Below, in pieces: positions 35,028 through 44,701 of a DNA stretch of 64,000 nt. This DNA is from Cloacimonetes bacterium UBA5835 (GTDB lineage: Bacteria > Cloacimonadota > Cloacimonadia > Cloacimonadales > Cloacimonadaceae): positions 1-64,000 of the forward strand of contig DJGX01000049.1 of assembly GCA_002432865.1 (NCBI GenBank), in the 5' to 3' direction. Position 1 is the stretch's first letter; every line of letters begins with the position of its first letter. The position numbers were made by a program, and so were the translations under genes. The notes below the pieces were generated by a model. It was not told the DNA's origin. It worked only from the letters and a program-made list of their open reading frames with translations, and did no database searches.

Positions 35028-35950
35028 TTCAATAAATCAGCAGGGTCCATATTCATAGATTTTAAGGTAGTGCGAACTATTTCATAATCCTCATCTGTAG
35101 CATATTCCAAGCCGTCTATATCATAAAGTGTTTTCAAAACTTTTTTCCCTTCAGGGCTTTGAGCATAGCGATATAAGGTCTGAACAATCAAACCTTGTAG
35201 TTCGGGAGGCAGGTCTTTACGAAAAGTTACAGTATCATTTGGGATCCAATCTGTATAACCGACAATTTTAACTTTTTCAAACACATCAGGATAGGTATCT
35301 AAGAGTTTTTCTCTAGCATCCATAGGTTTTCCAGCTGAATCTGACGGTGACCAATAACTACATCCTACATCAGCTCTTCCACTATAAACAGCTAAAATAG
35401 CTTGAGGATGACCTCCCGCGAAAAAATAATCTTTAGGAGTGATCCCATTTTGTTTAAGTATAGCAGAGGGATAGATGTAACCGGAAGTTGAAGCTGCATC
35501 TGTATAGGCAATTACCTTGCCTTGAATATCCTGCAAGGATTTTATATCACTATCGCTGCGGGCTATAAATTGACCCCGGTATTTGTGTAAACCGTTTCGC
35601 ACTGTCATCAATTGCACATTGGCATCATACTTTTGTTTTGCCAAAATATAGGCATAAGTAGGAAGCCAGGCAATGTCTGCCTGATAGGTTCCCAGAGCTT
35701 CAATAACTGCAGCATAGCTTGTTGGAACAGCAACTTTAAAATGTAATTTAGTTTCGTTTTCTAAATATTTGGCGATAGCTTCTCCACTGGAAACCACTTT
35801 TCCTGCTTCCAAAGAAGGGACAAAAAACATTTTAATGGGGTTTTGTTTGGAACCCAGTTTTCGGTTAGCTTTTTCTAAACGGCTTTCTTGATTGCCACAA
35901 CCTAATATTAGTAGGGCTATAAAGGTAAGCAATATATATCTTTTAAGCAT
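35024..35950 (-). CDS. phnD: Phosphonate-type ABC transporter substrate-binding lipoprotein
   Basis: A 308-residue PhnD-type binding protein. The start at 35950 gives a lipoprotein signal (KRYILLTFIALLILGC), with the lipobox LILGC, so it should be lipid-anchored. The mature part follows the PhnD pattern: MFFVPSLEAGKV, YLENETKLHFKVAVPTSYAA (in part), ADIAWLPTYAYI, IAYTDAASTSGYIYP and AGGHPQAILAV. AAGGAG lies nine bases before this ATG, deciding it over the ATG codons at 35959 and 35974. The bound ligand is unknown. A partner permease is missing locally. Confidence 0.88.
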   Translation of the reverse strand: MLKRYILLTFIALLILGCGNQESRLEKANRKLGSKQNPIKMFFVPSLEAGKVVSSGEAIAKYLENETKLHFKVAVPTSYAAVIEALGTYQADIAWLPTYAYILAKQKYDANVQLMTVRNGLHKYRGQFIARSDSDIKSLQDIQGKVIAYTDAASTSGYIYPSAILKQNGITPKDYFFAGGHPQAILAVYSGRADVGCSYWSPSDSAGKPMDAREKLLDTYPDVFEKVKIVGYTDWIPNDTVTFRKDLPPELQGLIVQTLYRYAQSPEGKKVLKTLYDIDGLEYATDEDYEIVRTTLKSMNMDPADLLK

Positions 35951-36018
35951 AAACACCATCTCCTTTAATCTCATGTAAAAAACTATCTTTTTATCTGCAG
36001 GATGAGGTCAAGTAAAAA

Positions 36019-37290
36019 TTATAAATAGTCCCATTCTTCAAAGAACTGGTCTATTAATAAAATAGGATTATTCCAGGTTTCTTGAAAAGTAATGCGGTCC
36101 TTTCCATCCAGGGTTTCACCTTCGGTATTAAAAATGCAGGAGGGTAGAATAAGGGTTTCATTCTTTTCAGGAGAAAGCTGAGAATACAAATCGGAATAGG
36201 TAATCAATCCGCAAACATTAATATCGGGGCCAAAAAAGTCATTGTTAATTACTTGGACGCGAATCCGTTGATTCTCCAGACGTTTATTGAGGTCTTCTGC
36301 AATTTTGGATATAACTTCTTTAGCGCATACAGAACTAATCATTAAGTAGTCTACTGTTTTTTTCCGTAGTTCCTTCAGGATTGAACGTTTTTTCAGTTTA
36401 TAATTTTGTATGGTTAACCGCAGCATACCGATTCCGTTTTCCAACTGAGGGTAATCTGCATAGTAATCTTCATCAGGTATATTTCGGCCGGCTAAAACAA
36501 AAAACTCATCGGCAGGATAAATAATATCACTGCTATAAAGATTTCTGGCTTCTTCGATCAAATCTAAAACTTCTATAGCGTTATGCTGATTGAAGGTTTT
36601 CAAATCACAAAGGTTCTGTCTATATTTCGTTAAACCAACAGGAACGATTCCAATCGAGAGGCAGTTTAGTTTTGTTTGATGCAGGTCTTTTAAGGTTTGT
36701 TTTAATGCTTCTCCATCGTTATAGCCCGGAACGCACACAATTTGAATATGAAAGCTGATTCCATATTGGCTTAAATTTTTTAAAGCGGATAGAGCATCCA
36801 CTTGTCGCAGAGGACGCATCATTTTTTGCCTCAAAGTACTATCGGTTGTATGCAAGGAAATATATAAGGGAGTAATTCTTTGCGTTATTATCCGCTCATA
36901 ATCTTCATTAGTAAGATTGGTAAGTGTTATGTAGTTACCAAACACATAGGAATAAAGATAGTCATCATCTTTCAGATACAGGGTATTTCTAAGGTGAGGA
37001 GGCATCTGGTCGATAAAGCAAAATATGCAGGAATTTTCACAACTGCGTATATTATATGGCTCCAGTTCAATTCCCAGAAAGCTCTTTTCCTCTCGCTGAA
37101 TTTTCACTATCCGCTTTTCACCTGGGGGAGTCATTATCTCCAGTTCAAATTCATAGTCCGATGTGTATAATTCCAAATCCAAAAAATCGCGTATTTCCTG
37201 TCCATTAACCGTAAGCAGTATTTCGCTGCTTTTGATTCCATTTTTAGCTGCCAAACTTTTAGGAAGAATGTTTTGAATTACAACGGACAT
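36019..37290 (-). CDS. DUF512 radical SAM protein with PDZ-like domain
   Basis: A 423-residue protein. The N-terminal part (about 1-70) resembles a PDZ domain (KSLAAKNGIKSSEILLTVNG). The radical SAM cluster is CENSCIFCFID (C-x3-C-x2-C) near residue 83, and the C-terminal part is DUF512. This family is widespread in clostridia and other anaerobes; its reaction is unknown, though some link to anaerobic cofactor or modification chemistry is assumed. It lies between the amidase gene (19 bases) and phnD (44 bases or more) on the same strand. Confidence 0.85.
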   Translation of the reverse strand: MSVVIQNILPKSLAAKNGIKSSEILLTVNGQEIRDFLDLELYTSDYEFELEIMTPPGEKRIVKIQREEKSFLGIELEPYNIRSCENSCIFCFIDQMPPHLRNTLYLKDDDYLYSYVFGNYITLTNLTNEDYERIITQRITPLYISLHTTDSTLRQKMMRPLRQVDALSALKNLSQYGISFHIQIVCVPGYNDGEALKQTLKDLHQTKLNCLSIGIVPVGLTKYRQNLCDLKTFNQHNAIEVLDLIEEARNLYSSDIIYPADEFFVLAGRNIPDEDYYADYPQLENGIGMLRLTIQNYKLKKRSILKELRKKTVDYLMISSVCAKEVISKIAEDLNKRLENQRIRVQVINNDFFGPDINVCGLITYSDLYSQLSPEKNETLILPSCIFNTEGETLDGKDRITFQETWNNPILLIDQFFEEWDYL

Positions 37291-37309
37291 AGTTTTTCAG
37301 GATTATCTT

Positions 37310-38431
37310 TTAAGTGTTTTTTACTCTATCGTAACGGAATTTAAAACGCTTGATTCCTTCAAAGATTGTGCGAGCCAAGCGTTCTTGATATTCTTCATTC
37401 ACCAATAATTGTTCTTCTTCAGCGTTGCTGATAAAACCAAGTTCAACCAAAATGGATGGCATATACGCACCTCGTAACACATAGAAATTTGCCTGTCTAA
37501 CTCCTCTATCTATACCTTGGGTACCCATAACCAAATTTTGATGCACGCTGGTAGCCATATTATTGCTATGTTCCAGATTTTCGGTTTGTAGAAGATCGCT
37601 TAATATAAAATCCAGATCGTCATATTTCTTCTTTGCTTCGCTGCCGCCTTCAAAGCGTTCTACAACTGCATTTTCTAATGCTTCTACAGCTCTGGCATCA
37701 GAAGTTTGAGCGGTCGAAAGATAATAAGTTTCAATTCCTTTAGAACTTGTTGACTTACTGGAGTTTGAATGTATACTTATGAAAAGGTCTGCCTTTTTTT
37801 CATTAGCAAAACGAGTTCTATCATAAAGAGAAACAAAACGGTCATCTTCTCTTGTTAGTAAAACAGTAATTCCCAATTCCTTTTCCAGCAGTACTTTTAG
37901 TTTTTGGGCAACGGCAAGATTGATATCTTTTTCATTTGCTCTTAATTTTCTACCTACTGCACCAGGATCTTTCCCTCCATGACCTGGGTCTAGAACAATA
38001 GTTTTTACGCTGTTATCAATTGGTTTTGATATTTGCAGCGTGTTTCCTTTTAGCTTTACTTGTGCAGGAAAATGAGTATGCAGATGTTCATTTACGAAAG
38101 TGGAAGGTAAATATAAGCGTTCACCTTTTCGCTGTAAGGGATAATTCATATTATAGGATACTGCTTTCAGAGTATAATAGGATGACCTTTCCAGAAAGAT
38201 AAACTGCTCATCATAGATGTTTAAATAAAGCCGATTGTCCGTTCTATCCTGTTTACAAACGGCTTTGAAAACACCGCAAAATTCCTCCAATTCTACATAA
38301 GGGACTGAAGCAAGAGTTGTTTCCTTCAAAATGTGGGGCTTTGTTTCACCTTTAATCTGGATATTTATATTACCGAAAAGCATCCCTAGGCAGCTAATCA
38401 GCATTAAGATTGTAATTATTTTTTGTTTCAT
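37310..38431 (-). CDS. amiC: N-acetylmuramoyl-L-alanine amidase
   Basis: A 373-residue exported cell-wall amidase. A signal peptide (about 1-21, ending GMLFGN) is followed by an AMIN-like or copper-amine-oxidase-like N-terminal domain, then the zinc Amidase_3 domain (about 140-365): the motif VLDPGHGGKDPGAVG, the Glu in ANEKDINLAVA, the His in FISIHSNSS, and the second Glu in SILVELGFISNAEEE. It cleaves the amide between muramic acid and the stem peptide during cell separation. The symbol is given by domain type and not by proved orthology. It overlaps the radical SAM gene by four bases. Confidence 0.9.
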   Translation of the reverse strand: MKQKIITILMLISCLGMLFGNINIQIKGETKPHILKETTLASVPYVELEEFCGVFKAVCKQDRTDNRLYLNIYDEQFIFLERSSYYTLKAVSYNMNYPLQRKGERLYLPSTFVNEHLHTHFPAQVKLKGNTLQISKPIDNSVKTIVLDPGHGGKDPGAVGRKLRANEKDINLAVAQKLKVLLEKELGITVLLTREDDRFVSLYDRTRFANEKKADLFISIHSNSSKSTSSKGIETYYLSTAQTSDARAVEALENAVVERFEGGSEAKKKYDDLDFILSDLLQTENLEHSNNMATSVHQNLVMGTQGIDRGVRQANFYVLRGAYMPSILVELGFISNAEEEQLLVNEEYQERLARTIFEGIKRFKFRYDRVKNT

Positions 38432-39372
38432 ATAGTTTGCTCCTTTATAGGGTTAAATTCTGAACCACCATATACATTATTTGGTTCAGGTGAAAAATCT
38501 GGTGTCCAGAGTTCAGAACCGGAAATTTCCTGAGTATATATATTTGTAAAACCAAGAGCAACAGCTGTTTCTATCACATCTTGATATTCTTTTGGAGATA
38601 TTCCTCTGCGTAATTCTTTATAATCGTTGGCCTTACCTGCAGGATAGTATTGGCCCATAATGGAGAGGGTTAAATCTACCCCAATTTCATTCGCTAATGT
38701 GTATAAGTTTTCTTTGCAACCTGCTAAGCCATAGGGCAAAACCAGCATCCGAATAATAATACCTTTTTTGGCGATTCCATTACTATCAACTTCTAAAAAT
38801 CCTACTTGTGAGAACATTTCTTTAATAGCGGCAATAGCAATAGCAGGATAATCCGATGCAGAAGAATATTTTCGTGCATATACCTTATGTGCATATTTGA
38901 AATCGGGTAAATATATATCTACCAGCCCGTTCAGGGACTGTAAAGTTTCCACTTTTTCATAGGCGGAGGAATTCCAGACTATGGGAATAGCTAATCCCTC
39001 TTTTTTAGCATAAATAATTGCTTCTCGTAGTTGACGAGTAAAGTGAGTAGGAGTTACCAAATTTATGTTATGTGCACCTTCTGTTTGTAGTTTGAACATC
39101 AGATTAATAAGTTCATCTTTAGTTATATCTTTTCCCCAGCAATTAGATGAGATATCATAATTTTGGCAAAAAACACAGCGTAAATTACATCCCGAAAAGA
39201 AAATAGTTCCACTACCTCTGGTTCCTGTTAAAGGAGGTTCTTCTCCAAAATGCCGAGTAATTAAATCAACTTTTAGAGTATCTGTAACTCCGCAATAGCC
39301 TATATGCTTAGTTCTATCGATTCCACAATTACGCGGGCAGATATTACAGGAAGACATTGATGAATATGGCAT
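38428..39372 (-). CDS. Radical SAM protein, PflA-like
   Basis: A 314-residue radical SAM protein of the group annotated as pyruvate formate-lyase-activating-like (PflX/AmmeMemo-type). The radical SAM motif is CNLRCVFCQN (C-x3-C-x2-C) near residue 64. A separate N-terminal cysteine cluster CNICPRNCGIDRTKHIGYCG is typical of this subgroup. No glycyl-radical enzyme lies near it, so the target is unknown. It is one base from cdd and overlaps the amidase gene. Confidence 0.8.
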   Translation of the reverse strand: MPYSSMSSCNICPRNCGIDRTKHIGYCGVTDTLKVDLITRHFGEEPPLTGTRGSGTIFFSGCNLRCVFCQNYDISSNCWGKDITKDELINLMFKLQTEGAHNINLVTPTHFTRQLREAIIYAKKEGLAIPIVWNSSAYEKVETLQSLNGLVDIYLPDFKYAHKVYARKYSSASDYPAIAIAAIKEMFSQVGFLEVDSNGIAKKGIIIRMLVLPYGLAGCKENLYTLANEIGVDLTLSIMGQYYPAGKANDYKELRRGISPKEYQDVIETAVALGFTNIYTQEISGSELWTPDFSPEPNNVYGGSEFNPIKEQTI

Positions 39373-39774
39373 TTAATTCCTTTTAAGTATAAAAGCTTCA
39401 GGCAGAAGCTCTTTGATATTGATTATCTGCACAGTATTACGGTTGGCATATATCACATTTATATCAGGGGCAAATTCATAAATAACCTGACGACAAGCTC
39501 CGCAAGGAGGAAAGCTTTCTTCGCTATCCACAAAAACGGCTATCTCAGTAAAATCTTTATGCCCTTCGCTAATTGCTTTAAAAATGGCATTACGTTCAGC
39601 ACATATAGTTAAAGAAGATGAAGCATTTTCCACATTACAACCAGTGATTATCTGCTCATCAACAGTTCTTACAGCACAACCGACTTTATAGTTGGAATAG
39701 GGAGAATAAGCATTGGCAGATGCTTTTTTGGCTTCTTCCAGCAATTCTTTTTCCCTTGGTTTCAGTTTTAGCAT
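39373..39774 (-). CDS. cdd: Cytidine deaminase
   Basis: A 133-residue zinc deaminase converting cytidine or deoxycytidine to uridine forms. The motif CNVENASSSLTICAERNAI (C-A-E with the proton-shuttling Glu) and PPCGACRQVIYEF (P-C-G-A-C) give the zinc site. The length is that of the homotetrameric class. It sits in the oadB-cdd-radical SAM run. Confidence 0.93.
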   Translation of the reverse strand: MLKLKPREKELLEEAKKASANAYSPYSNYKVGCAVRTVDEQIITGCNVENASSSLTICAERNAIFKAISEGHKDFTEIAVFVDSEESFPPCGACRQVIYEFAPDINVIYANRNTVQIINIKELLPEAFILKRN

Positions 39775-39784
39775 TTTATATCCT

Positions 39785-40885
39785 CTAAGCTAAAAGAGCC
39801 AAAATTAACCCACCAGCAATAACTGAACCAATCTGTCCTCCCACATTTACACTTACCGCTGGCATCAATAAAAAGTTAAAAGGATCTTCTTTCAAACCCA
39901 TCTGATGAATAACGCGAGCACTCATTGGAAAAGCGGAAATTCCGCAAGCTCCAATCATCGGATTTATCTTTTCCTTTTTGAATATATTCATCAGTTTGGC
40001 AAATAGCACACCACCTGCTGTGTCAAAAATAAAGGCAACCAATCCCAATGCTAAAATTAACAGAGTTTGGGGAACCAGGAAAAGTTCACCTTGCATTTTG
40101 GACGCAATTGTTATCCCTAAAAGGATAGTAACTAAATTACCCAGCTCATTTTGAGCGGTTTTGCTGAGACCTTCTAATACACCGGATTCACGAATTAAAT
40201 TACCGAACATTAAAAAACCGATTAACGCCAACGAGGCAGGCACAAAAATGCCGGCTATAATTGTTATCGCGATTGGAAATATTATTTTCACTGTTTGAGG
40301 TACATCACCACTATGATAATCCATTCTTATACAACGCTCTTTCTTAGTTGTTAGCAAACGAATAACCGGTGGCTGAATAATTGGCACCAATGCCATATAA
40401 GAATAAGCTGCTACAGAAATTGCTCCTAACAGATTGGGAGCAAAACGATTGGCAACATATATAGAAGTGGGTCCATCCGCAGCTCCAATAATTCCAATAC
40501 TGGCTGCTTCCTTAATATCAAAACCCAAGGAAGCTGCTAACACGATGGTTACAAAAATGCCTAATTGTGCTGCAGCTCCAAATAATAGCATAAAAGGATT
40601 TTTTAGCAAGGGGCTGAAATCGATCATTGCTCCAATAGCAATAAAAATTAATAGCGGAAACAACTCCGTATCAATTCCAGCTTTGAATAAAATCCCTAAG
40701 GGAGAATGTTCACCAACAGCTGCAGAAAGAGGTATATTAGCTAATATTGTACCAAAACCAATGGGCAACAATAAAGTCGGTTCGTATTTATGCTTAATCG
40801 CTAGCCAGATTAAAACCAGACCTATTAGAATCATTATAACCTGTTTCAATTGAAATCCAAGTAGTCCGGTAAACAGTGTTTCCAT
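39785..40885 (-). CDS. oadB: Sodium-translocating decarboxylase beta subunit
   Basis: A 366-residue membrane carboxybiotin decarboxylase that couples decarboxylation to sodium export (oxaloacetate or methylmalonyl-CoA decarboxylase type). Family marks are the repeated hydrophobic segments, GAADGPTSIYVA and the C-terminal GACGISAFPMSARVIHQMG. The biotin carboxyl carrier and carboxyltransferase subunits are not adjacent. ATG at 40885 is chosen: AGGAG (40894-40898) lies eight bases before it, whereas the longer frame begins with TTG only two bases from it. A promoter-like pair is upstream. Confidence 0.92.
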   Translation of the reverse strand: METLFTGLLGFQLKQVIMILIGLVLIWLAIKHKYEPTLLLPIGFGTILANIPLSAAVGEHSPLGILFKAGIDTELFPLLIFIAIGAMIDFSPLLKNPFMLLFGAAAQLGIFVTIVLAASLGFDIKEAASIGIIGAADGPTSIYVANRFAPNLLGAISVAAYSYMALVPIIQPPVIRLLTTKKERCIRMDYHSGDVPQTVKIIFPIAITIIAGIFVPASLALIGFLMFGNLIRESGVLEGLSKTAQNELGNLVTILLGITIASKMQGELFLVPQTLLILALGLVAFIFDTAGGVLFAKLMNIFKKEKINPMIGACGISAFPMSARVIHQMGLKEDPFNFLLMPAVSVNVGGQIGSVIAGGLILALLA

Positions 40886-40916
40886 CCACAAATCTCCTAA
40901 TTATTAACTATTTGCC

Positions 40917-40944
40917 ACTATTGTGAAAAGGGTTTGTTTGTCAA
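40917..40944 (-). promoter_or_regulatory. Putative promoter of oadB and following genes
   Basis: On the minus strand TTGACA (40939-40944) and AATAGT (40917-40922) are separated by 16 bases. Downstream is the oadB ribosome-binding site. The -10 resembles the TATAGT before the NUDIX gene. It may drive oadB through phnC, since those genes are closely spaced. Confidence 0.45.
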
Positions 40945-41161
40945 GCAAATGTAGCTGGAGAAAAATACGAATATGGAAAAGTGAAACTTGATTTTATCAG
41001 TAAAAGATCTCCTTGGTTATAAGGTTTAGGGCATTGATATGGTAAGGATTACACCTTAGTTAGGAATCATCACTACCTAAAATATCCGTTAACATTCTTA
41101 CGGTTTGTTTGGCAGTGCACATTCATAACGGAGCTACAAACTCTATAGATAAGATAAAGAC

Positions 41162-41237
41162 AAAAGTCAGGAAACATATACGCCCAAATGTTTTTTACTA
41201 AGTAACAGATATTTAAGCATAATGGCTCCTGACTTTT
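41162..41237. repeat. Inverted repeat downstream of the first subtilase gene
   Basis: AAAAGTCAGGA (41162-41172) and TCCTGACTTTT (41227-41237) form an 11-bp perfect stem over a 54-base loop. It lies about 100 bases past the stop of the leftward subtilase gene; a possible terminator or a boundary of a small insertion. Confidence 0.4.
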
Positions 41238-41338
41238 CTTTTGAAGAAGGTATTTTGTTTTCCCTTCTACACCATTTTATAATATATTCTATCTCATAGG
41301 ATGTTCATTCCAGGTTTAACGCCTTTCCATAAGGTTCA

Positions 41339-44300
41339 TTATTTCATTAGAATCATTTTTTTGGTGGAGCTATATTTTCCTGATTTCATGCGGTAAAAAT
41401 ATAATCCGCTGGAAACGCTGTTGCCGTTATCATCTTGTCCATTCCACACAAATTTATGGTTTCCGGATTCCAGATTTCCGCTGAACAAGGTTTTTACTTT
41501 TTGTCCTTTCTGGTTATAAATATAGAGTTCAGTAAGATTAGGGCTACTGAGATTGAAACTAATTGTAGTTTCTGGATTGAAAGGATTTGGGTATGCTTCA
41601 TAGAGAACTGTTTCCAAAGCTGGAAGTTGTGGATCTACAACAGGTGTTGGTTGATACGCATTACAAGTTCTACCAAAACCACCCAAATAATTAGGCCACA
41701 GTAATGCCTGGGCGCCTCTTTTAACATCGATAATGGAAAGTCCGGAATTTGTAGGGAAAGCGATTTCAAGATCGTTGTCGCCGTCAATATCAGCCAGGGT
41801 TGGAGATACTTTTAAAATTCCACCTATCTCAATAGGAAAATTGGGTGATTCTGTTCCATCAATACGAACCGAATGTAATTTACCTGAAGAATCACCAAAA
41901 ATTATTCCGGCATTGTTTCCACCATCAAATCTGGCAATTACAGGAGTACATTCCACAGCGGTATTAATTCCAATAGGTGTATTGGGAAGATCTACACCCA
42001 TACCATCCATAATATAGATATTTCCGTTATTGGCAATTAGGACAATTTCTTTTATATTATCATTGTTTACATCAACCACGACGGGACTGGTTTTAATTTG
42101 CGTTCCGATATTTTTTTGGAAAAGCACACTGCCATTATGATTAACACCATATAGGTATCCACCGGAGCTTGAAGCAACTAAAATTTCCGGTTCAGGATCA
42201 GAATCCAAGTTAGCTATACAAATCGCATTTTGAGATCCACCTCCTGTAAGAGAAACAGGAAAACCTGGTAGGGATTGACCATTTTGCGAGCTAATGGCAT
42301 TCAGAGATCCATTTAAGGCAATCATAACAATATCCATATAACCATCGTTATTAAGATCTCCAATAGCTGGAGGAGCCAAATATGCACCAGTTACAGTTAC
42401 AGGAAAATTAGTAAAGTTACTACCATCTCCATTAAAAATATTCAAAATCCCGTTTTGAGTAACACAGGCAACTTTTAATTCGGAAGCTGCATTGGGACGG
42501 AAAATAACAGGACCATTTCGTAAGGTTCCCCCTGATGCATTATTCCATTTTACTTCGCCTAAGTCATTAAAACAAATAACCTGATTATTTTGCAAGCAGG
42601 CAACAAACTCTCTATTAGAATCGTTATTGATATTTCCCATAGCTATAGAACCAATAATAACAGAAGATGTCTGAACAGGGAAACCGGGATAACTGGTTAA
42701 TCCATCTTTGCGTAAAACTTCAATGTTACCATCGGCTCCAACGAAAACAACTTCTTTCTGACCATCATCATCCATATCTATTAAAAGAGGGGTGGAATTT
42801 GTTGCTGCACCAGAATAAAAAGGCCATCCTGCTTGATTTAAAGATAGTGATATATCTATAGGAAGGGCTTTATTATAGGGGTATTGATTATCTTGATTAG
42901 CCTGCACATAAAATTGGAAGGGTATTGGTTCTGAAGGTAAAGTAGAAACTGTCTGAAACTTGAAAGGCTGATTGTTATTCAGTAAAGTTGTTCCAGCATG
43001 CATAGTCCCAAAGGTAGCTACAGAATCAATAATGGTTACTCCAGGATAGTGGCAACGCATAGTAACTGTTACATTATCTGCCTGTAACCAACCAAGACCT
43101 GTGATAGGATCAATGCAATTGCTTAGGGCAATTCTCAATTTAATAACTTCGCCAGGATTGGCTACTCCATCATCATCACCAGAAATTTCTTCCAGGATAT
43201 AATCCTCTATTTGCATATTGGGGATTTTATCATACATAGTTGCAGTATAAGCATTTATTCTGCCAGCACCCAACAAACCAACATAATCTGGATTTAAGCT
43301 ATCAATATTATCAGCAGTAGCCATCAAGCGTTGCATCAATTCCACGGGTGTTAAATTTGGATTTAGAGATTTAACTAAAGCAGCAACACCAGCAGCAACT
43401 GGACTGGCCATAGAAGTTCCATCATAAGCTGCATATCCATCTCCAGTAATAATTGTAGAAAGAATTGCTGCTCCAGGAGCGCATATATCTATTGTAGATC
43501 CATAATCTGAAAATGAAGCTTTTACATCTCCTTGAGCAACAGCAGCAACACATAAAGCGTTTGTACAATCAGCAGGATAATCTTGATAGGAAGCATTATG
43601 TTCTGTGTTTTCATTACCAGCAGCGGTAACAACTAAAGCCCCTAAGGCTGTTACATAGTTAACTATGGAATTTGGATAAGTTCCACTTCCCACACTACCC
43701 CAACTGGCATTTATTATGTCAGCTCCAATTTCCCCAGCATATTTAACTTGATCGTAAGCATAGGAAACTCCAGTTGATGGGGATGTATTAGAAGATCCTT
43801 TACAACAAAGAATTGAAACATTTGGACAAGTTCCCACAACGCCAATTTCATTATCACCAACGGCTCCAGCACAACCTGCTACATGGGTTCCATGATCATT
43901 AGCCGCGAAATTTTGCATTGGATTATTATCGTTATTATAAAAATCCCATCCTACAAGGTCATCTACTTTATTTCCACCTTCTCCTGCATCAACACCATTT
44001 CCACCACTAATTGTGCCCGCATTCCAATCAATTGTCATACCAGGAGATTCAGCAGGATTTATCCAGATATTAGCTCTCAAATCAGGATGATTCCATTTTA
44101 CTCCAGAATCTGTAATAGCCACTAAAACATCATGACTACCAAGTGTATAATCCCATGCTTCAAAACTATGCACTAAAGTATGAGCATACTGTAAATCTAA
44201 CATAGGGTCATTAGTAACATACTTAGGACGGTTGATACCTTCAAATTCTGCATAAACCAAATTCGGGTCCTTAGATAAAAGTTCCACTGCTTTATCCATA

Positions 44301-44623
44301 TTATCATCACTTTCTAAATAGAGACGGTAGTGATTTTGCAGGTAAATTCCATTATCGTTCCATTCAGGAACTTTTACATAAGGATGCATCTGTTTCATAT
44401 CCACAATATGCAATTCCTTTGCCAACTGGTCAAATGAACTCATCCCCGTTGAAACAATTCCATCTTGCACATCAAAATTAACAACTCCATCTAAATTGGG
44501 AATGGCTGTTTTCGTAAAACAAGCAATAATTGTTTTCGAATAGAATAGTTCGGGATCAAAATTGATTGCCGTAAGAACGCCAATCGCTATGATCAGCATT
44601 AAAAGTATACTCAGCTTTTTCAT
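41339..44623 (-). CDS. Secreted subtilisin-like (S8) protease with FG-GAP repeats and sorting domain
   Basis: A 1094-residue exported protease. A signal peptide (1-about 19) and propeptide are followed by the S8 domain with Asp in AITDSGVKWNHPDL (about residue 170), His in DHGTHVAGCAGA (about 244) and Ser in DGTSMASPVAAGV (about 403), plus the oxyanion Asn in AAGNENTEH. From about residue 630 to 990 come VCBS/FG-GAP-type repeats (DMDDDGQKEVVFVG, DLNNDGYMDIVMIA, DVNNDNIKEIVLIA). The end is a sorting domain (YPNPFNPETTISFNL) closing with KKMILMK. It is likely displayed or released through a T9SS-like system and feeds on extracellular protein. Confidence 0.9.
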   Translation of the reverse strand: MKKLSILLMLIIAIGVLTAINFDPELFYSKTIIACFTKTAIPNLDGVVNFDVQDGIVSTGMSSFDQLAKELHIVDMKQMHPYVKVPEWNDNGIYLQNHYRLYLESDDNMDKAVELLSKDPNLVYAEFEGINRPKYVTNDPMLDLQYAHTLVHSFEAWDYTLGSHDVLVAITDSGVKWNHPDLRANIWINPAESPGMTIDWNAGTISGGNGVDAGEGGNKVDDLVGWDFYNNDNNPMQNFAANDHGTHVAGCAGAVGDNEIGVVGTCPNVSILCCKGSSNTSPSTGVSYAYDQVKYAGEIGADIINASWGSVGSGTYPNSIVNYVTALGALVVTAAGNENTEHNASYQDYPADCTNALCVAAVAQGDVKASFSDYGSTIDICAPGAAILSTIITGDGYAAYDGTSMASPVAAGVAALVKSLNPNLTPVELMQRLMATADNIDSLNPDYVGLLGAGRINAYTATMYDKIPNMQIEDYILEEISGDDDGVANPGEVIKLRIALSNCIDPITGLGWLQADNVTVTMRCHYPGVTIIDSVATFGTMHAGTTLLNNNQPFKFQTVSTLPSEPIPFQFYVQANQDNQYPYNKALPIDISLSLNQAGWPFYSGAATNSTPLLIDMDDDGQKEVVFVGADGNIEVLRKDGLTSYPGFPVQTSSVIIGSIAMGNINNDSNREFVACLQNNQVICFNDLGEVKWNNASGGTLRNGPVIFRPNAASELKVACVTQNGILNIFNGDGSNFTNFPVTVTGAYLAPPAIGDLNNDGYMDIVMIALNGSLNAISSQNGQSLPGFPVSLTGGGSQNAICIANLDSDPEPEILVASSSGGYLYGVNHNGSVLFQKNIGTQIKTSPVVVDVNNDNIKEIVLIANNGNIYIMDGMGVDLPNTPIGINTAVECTPVIARFDGGNNAGIIFGDSSGKLHSVRIDGTESPNFPIEIGGILKVSPTLADIDGDNDLEIAFPTNSGLSIIDVKRGAQALLWPNYLGGFGRTCNAYQPTPVVDPQLPALETVLYEAYPNPFNPETTISFNLSSPNLTELYIYNQKGQKVKTLFSGNLESGNHKFVWNGQDDNGNSVSSGLYFYRMKSGKYSSTKKMILMK

Positions 44624-44643
44624 TTCTACCTCAAAGGTATTTT

Positions 44644-44668
44644 TTTCCCTCTATTATATAAAGGGAAA
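44644..44668 (-). promoter_or_regulatory. Promoter-like -10 flanked by an inverted repeat
   Basis: Upstream of the subtilase gene the minus strand reads TATAAT at 44653-44658, enclosed by inverted arms TTTCCCT (44644-44650) and AGGGAAA (44662-44668). A TTGACT lies only 13 bases from the -10, shorter than usual. The arrangement could be a promoter with an operator; the evidence is weak. Confidence 0.35.
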
Positions 44669-44701
44669 TTTAGTCAAATCCTTTTTTATTTATTTGAGAC
44701 A

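Larger units (their letters stand above)
40892..41338. other. Noncoding gap upstream of oadB
   Basis: This 447-base stretch contains the oadB promoter, a long-range inverted repeat (41162-41237) and the word TTCATAACGGA (41122-41132), which recurs at 57681-57691. No gene is readable on either strand. Confidence 0.5.
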
